This document shows, in pieces, positions 1 through 6,406 of a DNA stretch of 7,704 bases. The stretch is from contig NZLV01000086.1 in NCBI GenBank assembly GCA_002694345.1, positions 1 through 7,704 of the forward strand, written 5' to 3'. Both the position numbers and the translations under genes were made by a program. Within the stretch, counting starts at the first letter, position 1; each line of letters starts with the position of its first letter. A model generated the notes under the pieces. The model saw nothing but the letters and a program-made list of their open reading frames with translations, had not been told where the DNA came from and ran no database searches. This DNA is from Maricaulis sp. GTDB lineage: Bacteria; Pseudomonadota; Alphaproteobacteria; Caulobacterales; Maricaulaceae.

Positions 1-2071
1 ATACGAAACCCCCGAACTGGGCAACAATTCGGTTCGCTGGGCCAATGGCGCGACCTTCCAATCGGTCGATGGAGTCGATTGCACCGCCAACCCCGCCGAC
101 CCGGGCTGTGTCGAAGTGCGCGATGCCTTCCATCCGCGCATCCCGCGCTATGGCCGTCTGACCAATGAGCAGGAGCGTCTGGGCATCACCGGTGGACTGC
201 AATTCCGCCCGGCTGCCAGCACGACGATCTCCCTGGACGCCCTTTACTCCAGCTTTGACGCGACCCGCACGGAGAACTTCCTGGAAGTCTTCATGCGCTC
301 GCAGCAGAGCCGGTTCGATGTGAACAGCTTCACGGTCGACAGCGGCCTGAATATCATCGACAGCGGCAATTTCGACGTCAGCCCGAACTCCAACGGCACC
401 CATCCGATCCGTTCGGAAGGCCGTTATGACGAGCTCTCCACCGAGTTCACCCAGTTCACCCTGAACGTCGACCACGACTTCTCTGATCGTCTGCGCGGTA
501 ATTTCATCGCCGGTACGGTGGAGTCCGAGTTCGACAACCCGGTCCAGACGACGATCCTGTTCGACGCCGTCGGCGTGGTGACGGGCTACTCCTATGACTT
601 CCGCAACAATCTCCAGACGCCGGCGATCGACTTCGGCTCCCTGGATGTGACGGATCCGAGCCAGTTCGCCTTCACGGAAATCCGCGACCGTCCGCAGTCC
701 GTGACCAATGGCTTCGACACCATTGCTGGCAGCCTGGAATATGATCTCAATGACAGCTGGACCCTGTCCGGTGGTCTGAGCTTCAAGCAGTTCGACTTCG
801 AATCCCGCGAAGCGCGCCGTGAGAACACGAACGGTTCCATCGTCTGTAACCTGCCGGGCGTGTCCTGCCCGGTCGGCGCCAGCGGTCTGCCGATCACCTC
901 GGGTCTCTATTCGGTCCTGACCGGCTTCGGTTCCGGTCTCGGCATGCCGTCCGGCAATGACACGGCCTGGCTCGTTCCGGATATCCAGGCGGCCGCCGCC
1001 GCTGCGGGCATCTACTCGATCCCGGGTTCCGTTCAGGCCGGCAATCAGCGTTCGGTGAGCGAAGAGGATCTGGGTGGCTTCATCCAGGCCGACTTCGAGA
1101 CCATGCTGGGTGATATCCCGGTCCGCGGTGATATCGGTGTGCGCTATGTGGAAACCACCACGACGGCCACCGGTCTCGTCAACGGCACGGAAGTGACCGT
1201 CGAGCGCAGCTATGAAGACACGCTGCCCTCCCTGAACCTGGCCTTCGATTTCACCGACGAGATCGTGGTCCGCTTCGGCGCTGCCAAGGTGATGGCCCGT
1301 CCGTCCCTGGGCAATCTGACGCCGGGCGGTTCGCTGGACAGCTTCAATGGCCCTCCCTTCCGCTACAATGCGGGCAATCCGGGCCTGGATCCCTATCGTG
1401 CGACCACCTATGACGCGTCGTTCGAATGGTATTTCGACAATGAAGCCCTGTTCGCCGTCTCCGTCTTCTACAAGGACGTCGACAGCTTCTTCACCAGCTC
1501 GCAATCCGTGGAAGTCGCGTACAGCCTGTCCGGTCTCCCGGCCAGCCTGCCGCCGGCCTCCAGCCCGCTCTACAACCTGATCCAGGCCGGCGGTGACCCG
1601 CTTGTCGAAATCAGCCAGGTGTCGAATGGTGGCAGCGCCTCCATCCAGGGCTTCGAGATTGCCTATCAGCAGCCCTTCACCTTCCTGCCGGCGCCGTTCC
1701 ACAATTTCGGCTTCCAGGGCAACTACACCTATGTCGACAGCGACGAGATCATCGGCTTCTCGCCGAACGCCTACAACGCGACCCTTTACTATGAGGATGA
1801 GCGTCTGTCGGCCCGGGTCTCGGCGGCTTACCGCGATGCGTATGTGACGCGGAATGCCAGCTCCAATGGTCGCAATGAGCGCGGCGTGGACTCGAGCTTC
1901 AATCTCGACTTCGCCTCGTCCTATCAGCTCAATGACATGATCGATCTGACCTTCGAAGCCATCAATTTGACCGATGAGTTCGAGCACCAGATCTACGACG
2001 CCGGCAATCTGCCGAACGTCTATCACCACACGGGTACGGAATACCTCTTCGGTATCCGCGCCACGTTCTGA
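1..2071 (+). CDS. TonB-dependent receptor, C-terminal part (5' end outside window)
   Basis: Outer-membrane beta-barrel transporter driven by TonB-ExbBD. The frame is open from base 2 to the TGA at 2069-2071, giving about 689 residues. The GTG at 116 is an internal codon, because the open frame continues upstream of it to the window edge. The visible part is barrel only; signal peptide, TonB box and plug are missing, probably 200-300 residues. Family signs: alternating aromatic/polar strands throughout; the ARPSLGNLTPG segment (about 1295-1327); a GNPGLDP motif followed by an EWYF strand and FYKDVDSF (about 1373-1490); and a C-terminal strand ending YLFGIRATF with terminal Phe, the usual barrel-assembly signal. 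These resemble the Xanthomonas-Caulobacter TonB receptor group. Two closely spaced Cys pairs (codons at 80 and 107; 845 and 866) could close extracellular loops. The ligand is not shown by sequence; the downstream GH43 and esterase suggest plant-type oligosaccharides. Receptor identity is near certain, the substrate is inference. Confidence 0.95.
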   Translation, partial: YETPELGNNSVRWANGATFQSVDGVDCTANPADPGCVEVRDAFHPRIPRYGRLTNEQERLGITGGLQFRPAASTTISLDALYSSFDATRTENFLEVFMRSQQSRFDVNSFTVDSGLNIIDSGNFDVSPNSNGTHPIRSEGRYDELSTEFTQFTLNVDHDFSDRLRGNFIAGTVESEFDNPVQTTILFDAVGVVTGYSYDFRNNLQTPAIDFGSLDVTDPSQFAFTEIRDRPQSVTNGFDTIAGSLEYDLNDSWTLSGGLSFKQFDFESREARRENTNGSIVCNLPGVSCPVGASGLPITSGLYSVLTGFGSGLGMPSGNDTAWLVPDIQAAAAAAGIYSIPGSVQAGNQRSVSEEDLGGFIQADFETMLGDIPVRGDIGVRYVETTTTATGLVNGTEVTVERSYEDTLPSLNLAFDFTDEIVVRFGAAKVMARPSLGNLTPGGSLDSFNGPPFRYNAGNPGLDPYRATTYDASFEWYFDNEALFAVSVFYKDVDSFFTSSQSVEVAYSLSGLPASLPPASSPLYNLIQAGGDPLVEISQVSNGGSASIQGFEIAYQQPFTFLPAPFHNFGFQGNYTYVDSDEIIGFSPNAYNATLYYEDERLSARVSAAYRDAYVTRNASSNGRNERGVDSSFNLDFASSYQLNDMIDLTFEAINLTDEFEHQIYDAGNLPNVYHHTGTEYLFGIRATF

Positions 2072-2095
2072 TCGGACTGACTTCCTCCGAGCATG

Positions 2096-2131
2096 GGGCC
2101 TGGCAGGCATGGTCTGCCAGGCCCTTTTTTT
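2096..2131 (+). terminator. Intrinsic terminator after the receptor gene
   Basis: A perfect 11-bp inverted repeat (2096-2106, GGGCCTGGCAG, pairing with 2114-2124) encloses a 7-nt loop (2107-2113) and is followed at once by seven T residues (2125-2131). This is a canonical Rho-independent terminator on the + strand, starting 25 bases after the receptor stop codon. It should end most receptor transcripts. It lies 27 bases upstream of the GH43 start, so it also governs how much read-through reaches the two downstream enzymes. The opposite strand has no T-tract on its exit side, so it should work in one direction only. Confidence 0.93.
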
Positions 2132-2141
2132 GCCCGGTGAC

Positions 2142-2150
2142 GGAGGGGAG
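2142..2150 (+). promoter_or_regulatory. Ribosome binding site of the GH43 gene
   Basis: A purine-rich GGAGGGGAG lies 8 bases upstream of the ATG at 2159. It contains a full GGAGG core (2142-2146) and a second GGGGAG register nearer the start. It is the only strong Shine-Dalgarno match in the 27 bases between the terminator T-tract and the start codon. It supports the 2159 start, which also gives a complete Tat lipoprotein signal peptide. Confidence 0.8.
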
Positions 2151-2158
2151 AGACACCC

Positions 2159-3799
2159 ATGACGATATCGCGGCGGCAAACCCTGGGCCTCGGCCTGGGT
2201 CTGGCAGCGGGTCCGGGGCTCGGCCTGTCGGCCTGTACGGCTCCGTCATCTGAGGGCTCCGCTCTTCCGGCGTCCGACTGCGGACGCTGGGGCCGCGGTC
2301 CGGACGGGCAACGCAAGGCGGACCGGGGCGACGGCACATTCCTCAACCCGATCCTGGCCGGCGATCATCCCGACCCGTCCATCATCCGTCACGGGGATAG
2401 CTGGTATCTCACCTTCTCGACCTTTGACGCCTATCCCGGCCTGCTGATCTGGCAGTCGCAGGATCTGGTGAACTGGCAGCCGCTCGGTCCGGCGCTGACG
2501 ACGCCCATCGGCTCGGTCTGGGCACCGGACCTGATCGTCCATGAGGGCCGTTTCTACCTCTATATTCCGGCCCGCACGGATACCCATAAGTCCATCTATG
2601 TCATCCATGCCGACCGGCCCGAAGGACCGTGGAGCGAGCCGGTGGACCTGGGCCTGCCCGATCACATCGATCCCGGCCATGTCGTCGGCGAGGATGGCGA
2701 GCGCTATCTCTTCCTGTCCAATGGCGACCGGGTCCGCCTGACACCGGATGGTCTCGCTCTCGCGGGCGAGGTGGAGCATGTCTACGACCCCTGGCGCTAT
2801 CCCGACGATTGGGATGTCGAGTGCTTCTGCCCGGAAGGCCCGAAAATGCTGCGCCGGGGCGCGTGGTTCTACATGCTGACCGCGGTGGGTGGCACAGCGG
2901 GTCCGCCGACCGGCCACATGGTCATCGCGGCCCGGTCCCGCTCCATTCATGGTCCCTGGGAACATGCCCCCAACAATCCGCAGGTCCGCACCCTGTCGCG
3001 CGAGGAGGATTGGTGGTCGCGCGGTCATGCGACCCTGGTCGAGGGGCCGACCGCGGACGACTGGTATCTGATCTATCACGGCTATGAGCGTGATTTCTGG
3101 ACCCTGGGCCGGCAATGCCTGCTCGAGCCTGTGCGCTGGCGCGAGGATGACTGGTTCGAGGCGATGGGCGGGGATTTGTCCCGGGCCTTCCCGATCCCGC
3201 AAGGCGGCCGGGCCCTGTCCCACGGCCTGACGCTGTCCGATGATTTCTCCGGAGAGGGGCTCGGCCCGCAATGGGGTTTCTTCCGGCCGGACGCGGACGC
3301 CTATGAGCGGGTGCGCCTGTCCGACGGCGTCCTGCATCTGCAGGCCCGGGGCGAGCAGCCGCGCGACGCCAGCCCCTTGTTTTTCGTGACCGGGGATTTG
3401 CGCTACCGGGTCGAGGTGGCGATCGAACGCGATGCCGGCTGCCGGGCCGGTCTGCTCCTCTTCTACAATGACCGTCTCTATGCCGGACTGGGATTTGATG
3501 CCGACGGGCTGGTCATGCACCGTTATGGCGAAGAGCGCCGGCGGCGCCAGGACATCCCGGCCGGCACGACCCGCCTGCGCCTGCGGCTGGAGAACAATCG
3601 CCATCTCCTGACGCTTCACTACAGTCTGGATGGCGCGCGCTGGACAAAGTTCGACGTCCAGATGGAAGTGTCCGGCTATCACCACAACACCGCCTATGAT
3701 TTTCTCAGCCTGCGCCCGGCCCTTTATGCGGCGGGTTCGGGCGAGGCCCGCTTTTCCAACCTGGTCTATCGGGGCCAGTGCGATCTGGGAGATTTTTGA
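2159..3799 (+). CDS. Glycoside hydrolase family 43 lipoprotein (beta-xylosidase / alpha-arabinofuranosidase type)
   Basis: 546-residue exported glycosidase. Residues 1-26 form a Tat-type lipoprotein signal: SRRQTLG at 4-10, a weakly hydrophobic Gly/Leu stretch, then lipobox LSAC with Cys26 as the lipidation site. After a linker (27-60) comes the five-bladed GH43 propeller (about 61-345). Its catalytic set appears intact: Asp72 in HPDPS (general base), Asp171 in HIDPGHV (pKa modulator) and Glu226 in PEGPKM (general acid). WAPDL (121-125) and GHATLVEGP (289-297), both common in the family, are also present. Residues about 355-540 form a concanavalin-like beta-sandwich (starting LSDDF, later WTKFDVQ), like the C-terminal domain of xylosidase-type GH43 enzymes. 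The probable reaction is release of xylose or arabinose from xylo-oligosaccharides in the periplasm or at the outer membrane; Thr at position +2 after the Cys does not suggest inner-membrane retention. Exact specificity cannot be read from sequence. The stop codon overlaps the next start. Confidence 0.93.
   Translation: MTISRRQTLGLGLGLAAGPGLGLSACTAPSSEGSALPASDCGRWGRGPDGQRKADRGDGTFLNPILAGDHPDPSIIRHGDSWYLTFSTFDAYPGLLIWQSQDLVNWQPLGPALTTPIGSVWAPDLIVHEGRFYLYIPARTDTHKSIYVIHADRPEGPWSEPVDLGLPDHIDPGHVVGEDGERYLFLSNGDRVRLTPDGLALAGEVEHVYDPWRYPDDWDVECFCPEGPKMLRRGAWFYMLTAVGGTAGPPTGHMVIAARSRSIHGPWEHAPNNPQVRTLSREEDWWSRGHATLVEGPTADDWYLIYHGYERDFWTLGRQCLLEPVRWREDDWFEAMGGDLSRAFPIPQGGRALSHGLTLSDDFSGEGLGPQWGFFRPDADAYERVRLSDGVLHLQARGEQPRDASPLFFVTGDLRYRVEVAIERDAGCRAGLLLFYNDRLYAGLGFDADGLVMHRYGEERRRRQDIPAGTTRLRLRLENNRHLLTLHYSLDGARWTKFDVQMEVSGYHHNTAYDFLSLRPALYAAGSGEARFSNLVYRGQCDLGDF
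3787..3791 (+). promoter_or_regulatory. Ribosome binding site of the esterase gene, inside the GH43 3' end
   Basis: GGGAG lies 7 bases before the ATG at 3799 and 10 bases before the tandem ATG at 3802. It favours these starts over an upstream in-frame GTG at 3778, which would add seven residues to the front of the signal peptide and has no comparable site. Because it lies within the final codons of GH43, ribosomes finishing GH43 are well placed to re-initiate here. Confidence 0.6.
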
Positions 3800-4776
3800 T
3801 GATGAAACCGCTCTGCCTCGCCCTTTTGCTGCTCGTCTGGCCGGCCCAGGCCCTGGCCCAGCACCGCGAGCCGGATGAGGAAATCCTGCTCTGGCCGGAT
3901 GCGCCGGCGCCCGGCAGCGCCGCCCTGGCCGGTTCGCTCGAGGAAATCATCGTCGAGCGCAGCGAACAGCCGGACATCATCCGCGACCGCTATGTGGCCC
4001 AGATCACGCAGCCGCGGCTTCAGGTCTTCCGGCCGGAAACGCCCAATGGCTCGGCCCTGCTGATGATCCCGGGCGGGGGCTATCAGCGCGTCGTGCTCGA
4101 CAAGGAAGGCTATGAAAGTGCCGAGGCGCTGAATGAGGACGGGGTGACGGTCTTCGTCCTGATCTATCGCCTGCCGCATGAGGGCCATGAGAATGGCCGC
4201 GACGTGCCCCTTCAGGATGCCCAGCGCGCCATGCGCGTGATCCGCGCGCAGGCGGACGCCTACAGCGTCGATCCGGACCGGGTCGGGGTGATCGGGTTTT
4301 CTGCCGGTGGGCATGTGGCCGGGTCTTTGACCACGCGTTTCGATGCGCCGGTCTATGCCCCGCGCGATGCGGCGGATGACTTGTCGGCCAAGCCGGATGT
4401 CTCCGTCCTGATGTATGCCGTGACGCGCTTGTCCGGTCCGGCCGTGCATGAGGGCTCGCGTGACCGGCTGGTCGGACCGGAGCCTTCAGCCGATGTGCTG
4501 GCGGTCTATGATATCGCCGAAGCCGCCCGCGCTGATGCACCGCCGACCTTCATCCTGCACGCGATCAATGACACATCCGTGCCACTGCCCAATGCGATGG
4601 ATGTGTTCCAGGCCTTCCAGCCGCTCGGCGTGCCGGTGGAATTGCATGTCTTCGACACGGGCGGGCACGGTTTCGGAATCCGCTATACGACCGGTCTGCC
4701 GGTCGCGGTCTGGCCGGATCTCGTGGCGGCCTGGATGGACCGCCACGGGATGATGGGAGAGGCGGCGGCCGACTAG
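3799..4776 (+). CDS. Secreted alpha/beta-hydrolase, acetylxylan/feruloyl esterase-like
   Basis: 325 residues from the ATG at 3799; a second ATG follows directly at 3802. Residues 1-20 are a Sec signal peptide (one Lys, a Leu-rich core, cleavage expected after AQALA), so the enzyme is periplasmic or secreted. The fold is alpha/beta-hydrolase: oxyanion motif IPGGGY (Gly92-94), nucleophile elbow GFSAGGH with Ser168, acid Asp258 in HAINDTSVP, and base His290 in TGGHGFG, giving a complete triad. Spacing and motifs match the BD-FAE/esterase-lipase branch that often sits beside xylan-degrading genes, so removal of acetyl or feruloyl groups from xylan-derived sugars is the likely role. A peptidase or generic carboxylesterase activity is less likely but not excluded. 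The start overlaps the GH43 stop by one base (TGATG), indicating one operon with translational coupling. The TAG stop overlaps the stop of the convergent leuB. Confidence 0.88.
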   Translation: MMKPLCLALLLLVWPAQALAQHREPDEEILLWPDAPAPGSAALAGSLEEIIVERSEQPDIIRDRYVAQITQPRLQVFRPETPNGSALLMIPGGGYQRVVLDKEGYESAEALNEDGVTVFVLIYRLPHEGHENGRDVPLQDAQRAMRVIRAQADAYSVDPDRVGVIGFSAGGHVAGSLTTRFDAPVYAPRDAADDLSAKPDVSVLMYAVTRLSGPAVHEGSRDRLVGPEPSADVLAVYDIAEAARADAPPTFILHAINDTSVPLPNAMDVFQAFQPLGVPVELHVFDTGGHGFGIRYTTGLPVAVWPDLVAAWMDRHGMMGEAAAD

Positions 4777-4782
4777 GCCGCC
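4764..4782. terminator. GC hairpin over the two convergent stop codons (possible bidirectional terminator)
   Basis: GGCGGCC (4764-4770) pairs perfectly with GGCCGCC (4776-4782) around a 5-base loop (4771-4775). One mismatch outward, two further G-C pairs (4761-4762 with 4784-4785) can form. The CTAG carrying both stop codons lies across the loop and the first base of the right arm. Neither strand has a T-tract beyond the stem, so this is not a canonical intrinsic terminator. It may still slow polymerase or protect 3' ends of both transcripts. Part of the symmetry could come simply from GC-rich Ala codons ending both genes. Confidence 0.35.
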
Positions 4783-5831
4783 ACCGCTTCGCGTTCCAGG
4801 TGTTCGACGAGTTTCACGCCCGCCTCTGAACAGGTCAGGCTGCCGCCCAGATCTCCTGTCCACTCGCCGGCTTCGTGCATGGCGTTGACGGCTGCGCGGA
4901 CCCGCTTGGCCGCCTCGACCTCATCGAGGGATTCCAGCAATTGCGCGGCGGCTTCAATCCCGCCGAACGGGTTGGCCTTGTCCTGGCCGGCAATGTCCGG
5001 AGCAGAGCCGTGGATCGGCTCGAACAGGCCGGGACGCTGGTCACCCAGCGAGGCGGACCCGAGCAGGCCGATCGAGCCGGGCAGCATGGAGGCCTCGTCC
5101 GACAGAATGTCGCCGAACATGTTCTCCGTGACCATCACGTCAAAGCTCGCCGGATGCCGCAGCATGTGCATGGCGGCTGCGTCGACATACATGTGGTCCA
5201 GCTCGATATCGGGGAAGTCGCGCTGACCCATTTCCGTGACCACGGCACGCCAGAGTTTGGAGGTCTCCAGCACATTCGCCTTGTCCACCGAGGTCAGCTT
5301 GCCGCGACGCAGGCGGGCCTGTTCAAAGGCGACGCGCGCCACGCGCTCGATCTCGGCGCGGGTATAGGTGCATTTGTCCGAGGCTTTGTCGGCGCTGCGT
5401 TCGCGCTCGCCGAAATAGATGCCGCCGGTCAGCTCCCGCACGATCAGGACATCCGTGCCGGCGACCAGGTCCGGGCGCAGCGGCGACTTGTCCGCGAGCG
5501 CCGGATGCACGGCGGCAGGACGCAGATTGGCGTAGACGCCCAGCGCCTTGCGCAGGGCCAGCAGACCCACTTCCGGACGTTCCGGCGCATGATCCCATTT
5601 CGGACCGCCGACCGCACCGAGGAAGACCGCATCGGCGGACTGGCAGGCCTTGAGCGTCTTCTCGGTCAGCGGCTCGCCATACTGGTCGATCGAGGCGCCG
5701 CCAAAGGCGCATTCGGTGAACTTGATGGAGAAACCGGACTGGGAGGCGACATGCTCCAGGACGGCGCGGGCCACCTGGGTGACTTCCGGGCCGATCCCGT
5801 CTCCGGGCAGAAGGGTGATTTTGTAGGTCAT
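4773..5831 (-). CDS. leuB: 3-isopropylmalate dehydrogenase LeuB
   Basis: 352 residues, cytoplasmic. It catalyses NAD-dependent oxidation and decarboxylation of 3-isopropylmalate to 2-oxoisocaproate, the third step specific to leucine synthesis. The family signature is clear: PGDGIGPE (9-16), GAVGGPKWD (72-80), substrate arginines Arg94, Arg104 and Arg132, Tyr139 in GGIYFGE, Lys184 in SVDKANVLE, metal ligands Asp217, Asp241 and Asp245 (MYVDA, FGDILSDEA), and the NAD site HGSAPDI (274-280). The length is normal. The ATG shares ATGA with the leuD stop (4-nt overlap). No good Shine-Dalgarno precedes it, so translation is probably coupled to leuD. The segment after ANP (289-300, FGGIEAAAQLLE) and the tail depart from the AxILSxAMLLR pattern of most family members, while all catalytic residues are kept. 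The TAG stop overlaps that of the facing esterase gene. Confidence 0.97.
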   Translation of the reverse strand: MTYKITLLPGDGIGPEVTQVARAVLEHVASQSGFSIKFTECAFGGASIDQYGEPLTEKTLKACQSADAVFLGAVGGPKWDHAPERPEVGLLALRKALGVYANLRPAAVHPALADKSPLRPDLVAGTDVLIVRELTGGIYFGERERSADKASDKCTYTRAEIERVARVAFEQARLRRGKLTSVDKANVLETSKLWRAVVTEMGQRDFPDIELDHMYVDAAAMHMLRHPASFDVMVTENMFGDILSDEASMLPGSIGLLGSASLGDQRPGLFEPIHGSAPDIAGQDKANPFGGIEAAAQLLESLDEVEAAKRVRAAVNAMHEAGEWTGDLGGSLTCSEAGVKLVEHLEREAVAA

Positions 5832-6406
5832 GCGTTTCGGGTCTCGTAGGCGGTGATGGCGTCGGACTGGGCGGACAGGAAGCCGAGCGGGTCCGTACCT
5901 TCCATCAGGCAGTGCTTGGCAAAGGGTTCGATCTCGAAGCTGAAACTGGGGCCATTGCCCAGATCGACGGTCTGGTTGGCCAGGTCGATCTCGATCTCGA
6001 CATCGGGATGCGCCATCAGCCAGTCATGGGCCTCTTGCGGTGCCACGATCGGGACCAGCCCGTTCTTGGCGGCGTTGGAGCGGAAAATGTCGGCGATCTC
6101 CGAGGCGATGACGGCGCGGAAGCCGAAATCATGCAGCGCCCAGGGCGCGTGCTCACGCGAGGAGCCGCAGCCGAAATTCCGGCCCGCCACGAGGACTTTG
6201 TGCGTGCCGGTGTCCAGCGCGTTCAGCGAGACATTCTCCAGCGGCTTGCCGTCACTGTCATAGCGCCAGTCATGGAAGGCCAGCGCGCCCAGCCCGTCCC
6301 GCGTCGTCGTGGTGAGGAAGCGGGCCGGGATGATCTGGTCGGTATCAATGTCTTCCTGGTCGATCACGAAAGTGCGCGAGGTCAGGGTGTGGAATTGCTC
6401 AGGCAT
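5828..6406 (-). CDS. leuD: 3-isopropylmalate dehydratase small subunit LeuD
   Basis: 192 residues, close to the usual size of about 200. It is the swivelling aconitase-like domain that partners LeuC in the isomerisation of 2-isopropylmalate to 3-isopropylmalate in the cytoplasm. Visible family motifs are DTDQIIPARFL (21-31), the substrate-contacting loop GRNFGCGSSREHAPWAL (75-91) and FRSNAAKNGLVPI (108-120). The ATG start lies inside the last codons of leuC (8-nt overlap) and has a good ribosome site 7 bases upstream. Its TGA stop overlaps the leuB ATG. The order leuC-leuD-leuB with overlaps points to one transcript and to LeuC and LeuD being made in near-equal amounts, as expected for a heterodimer. 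Nothing in the sequence looks damaged. Confidence 0.97.
   Translation of the reverse strand: MPEQFHTLTSRTFVIDQEDIDTDQIIPARFLTTTTRDGLGALAFHDWRYDSDGKPLENVSLNALDTGTHKVLVAGRNFGCGSSREHAPWALHDFGFRAVIASEIADIFRSNAAKNGLVPIVAPQEAHDWLMAHPDVEIEIDLANQTVDLGNGPSFSFEIEPFAKHCLMEGTDPLGFLSAQSDAITAYETRNA

Noticed and set aside
116..118. GTG as a start of the receptor gene
   Set aside because: The same frame is open back to base 2 with receptor-like sequence, and the plug domain would be missing. It is an internal Val codon.
990..1010. GC-rich run encoding five or more Ala in the receptor, as a possible repeat element
   Set aside because: It is a short Ala stretch in one loop with mixed codons and no tandem unit; nothing suggests a slippage tract or mobile element.
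1967..1995. TTGACC followed 17 bases later by GATCTA, as a possible GH43 promoter
   Set aside because: The -10 match is poor, both boxes are codons of the conserved receptor C-terminus, and a transcript from here would still have to pass the terminator at 2096-2131.
2246..3685. A 479-codon open frame on the - strand opposite the GH43 gene
   Set aside because: It lies wholly antisense to a gene with an intact catalytic set. Its translation is rich in Arg, Gly, Pro and His without domain motifs, and long antisense frames are expected in DNA this GC-rich.
3778..3780. GTG as a start of the esterase
   Set aside because: It would add MRSGRFL before the signal peptide and has no good ribosome site, while ATG at 3799 has GGGAG at suitable spacing and overlaps the GH43 stop.
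4875..5849. A 324-codon open frame on the + strand opposite leuB
   Set aside because: It mirrors conserved leuB codons, shows no recognisable domain and has no convincing ribosome site. Antisense frames over leuB are a typical GC-rich artefact.
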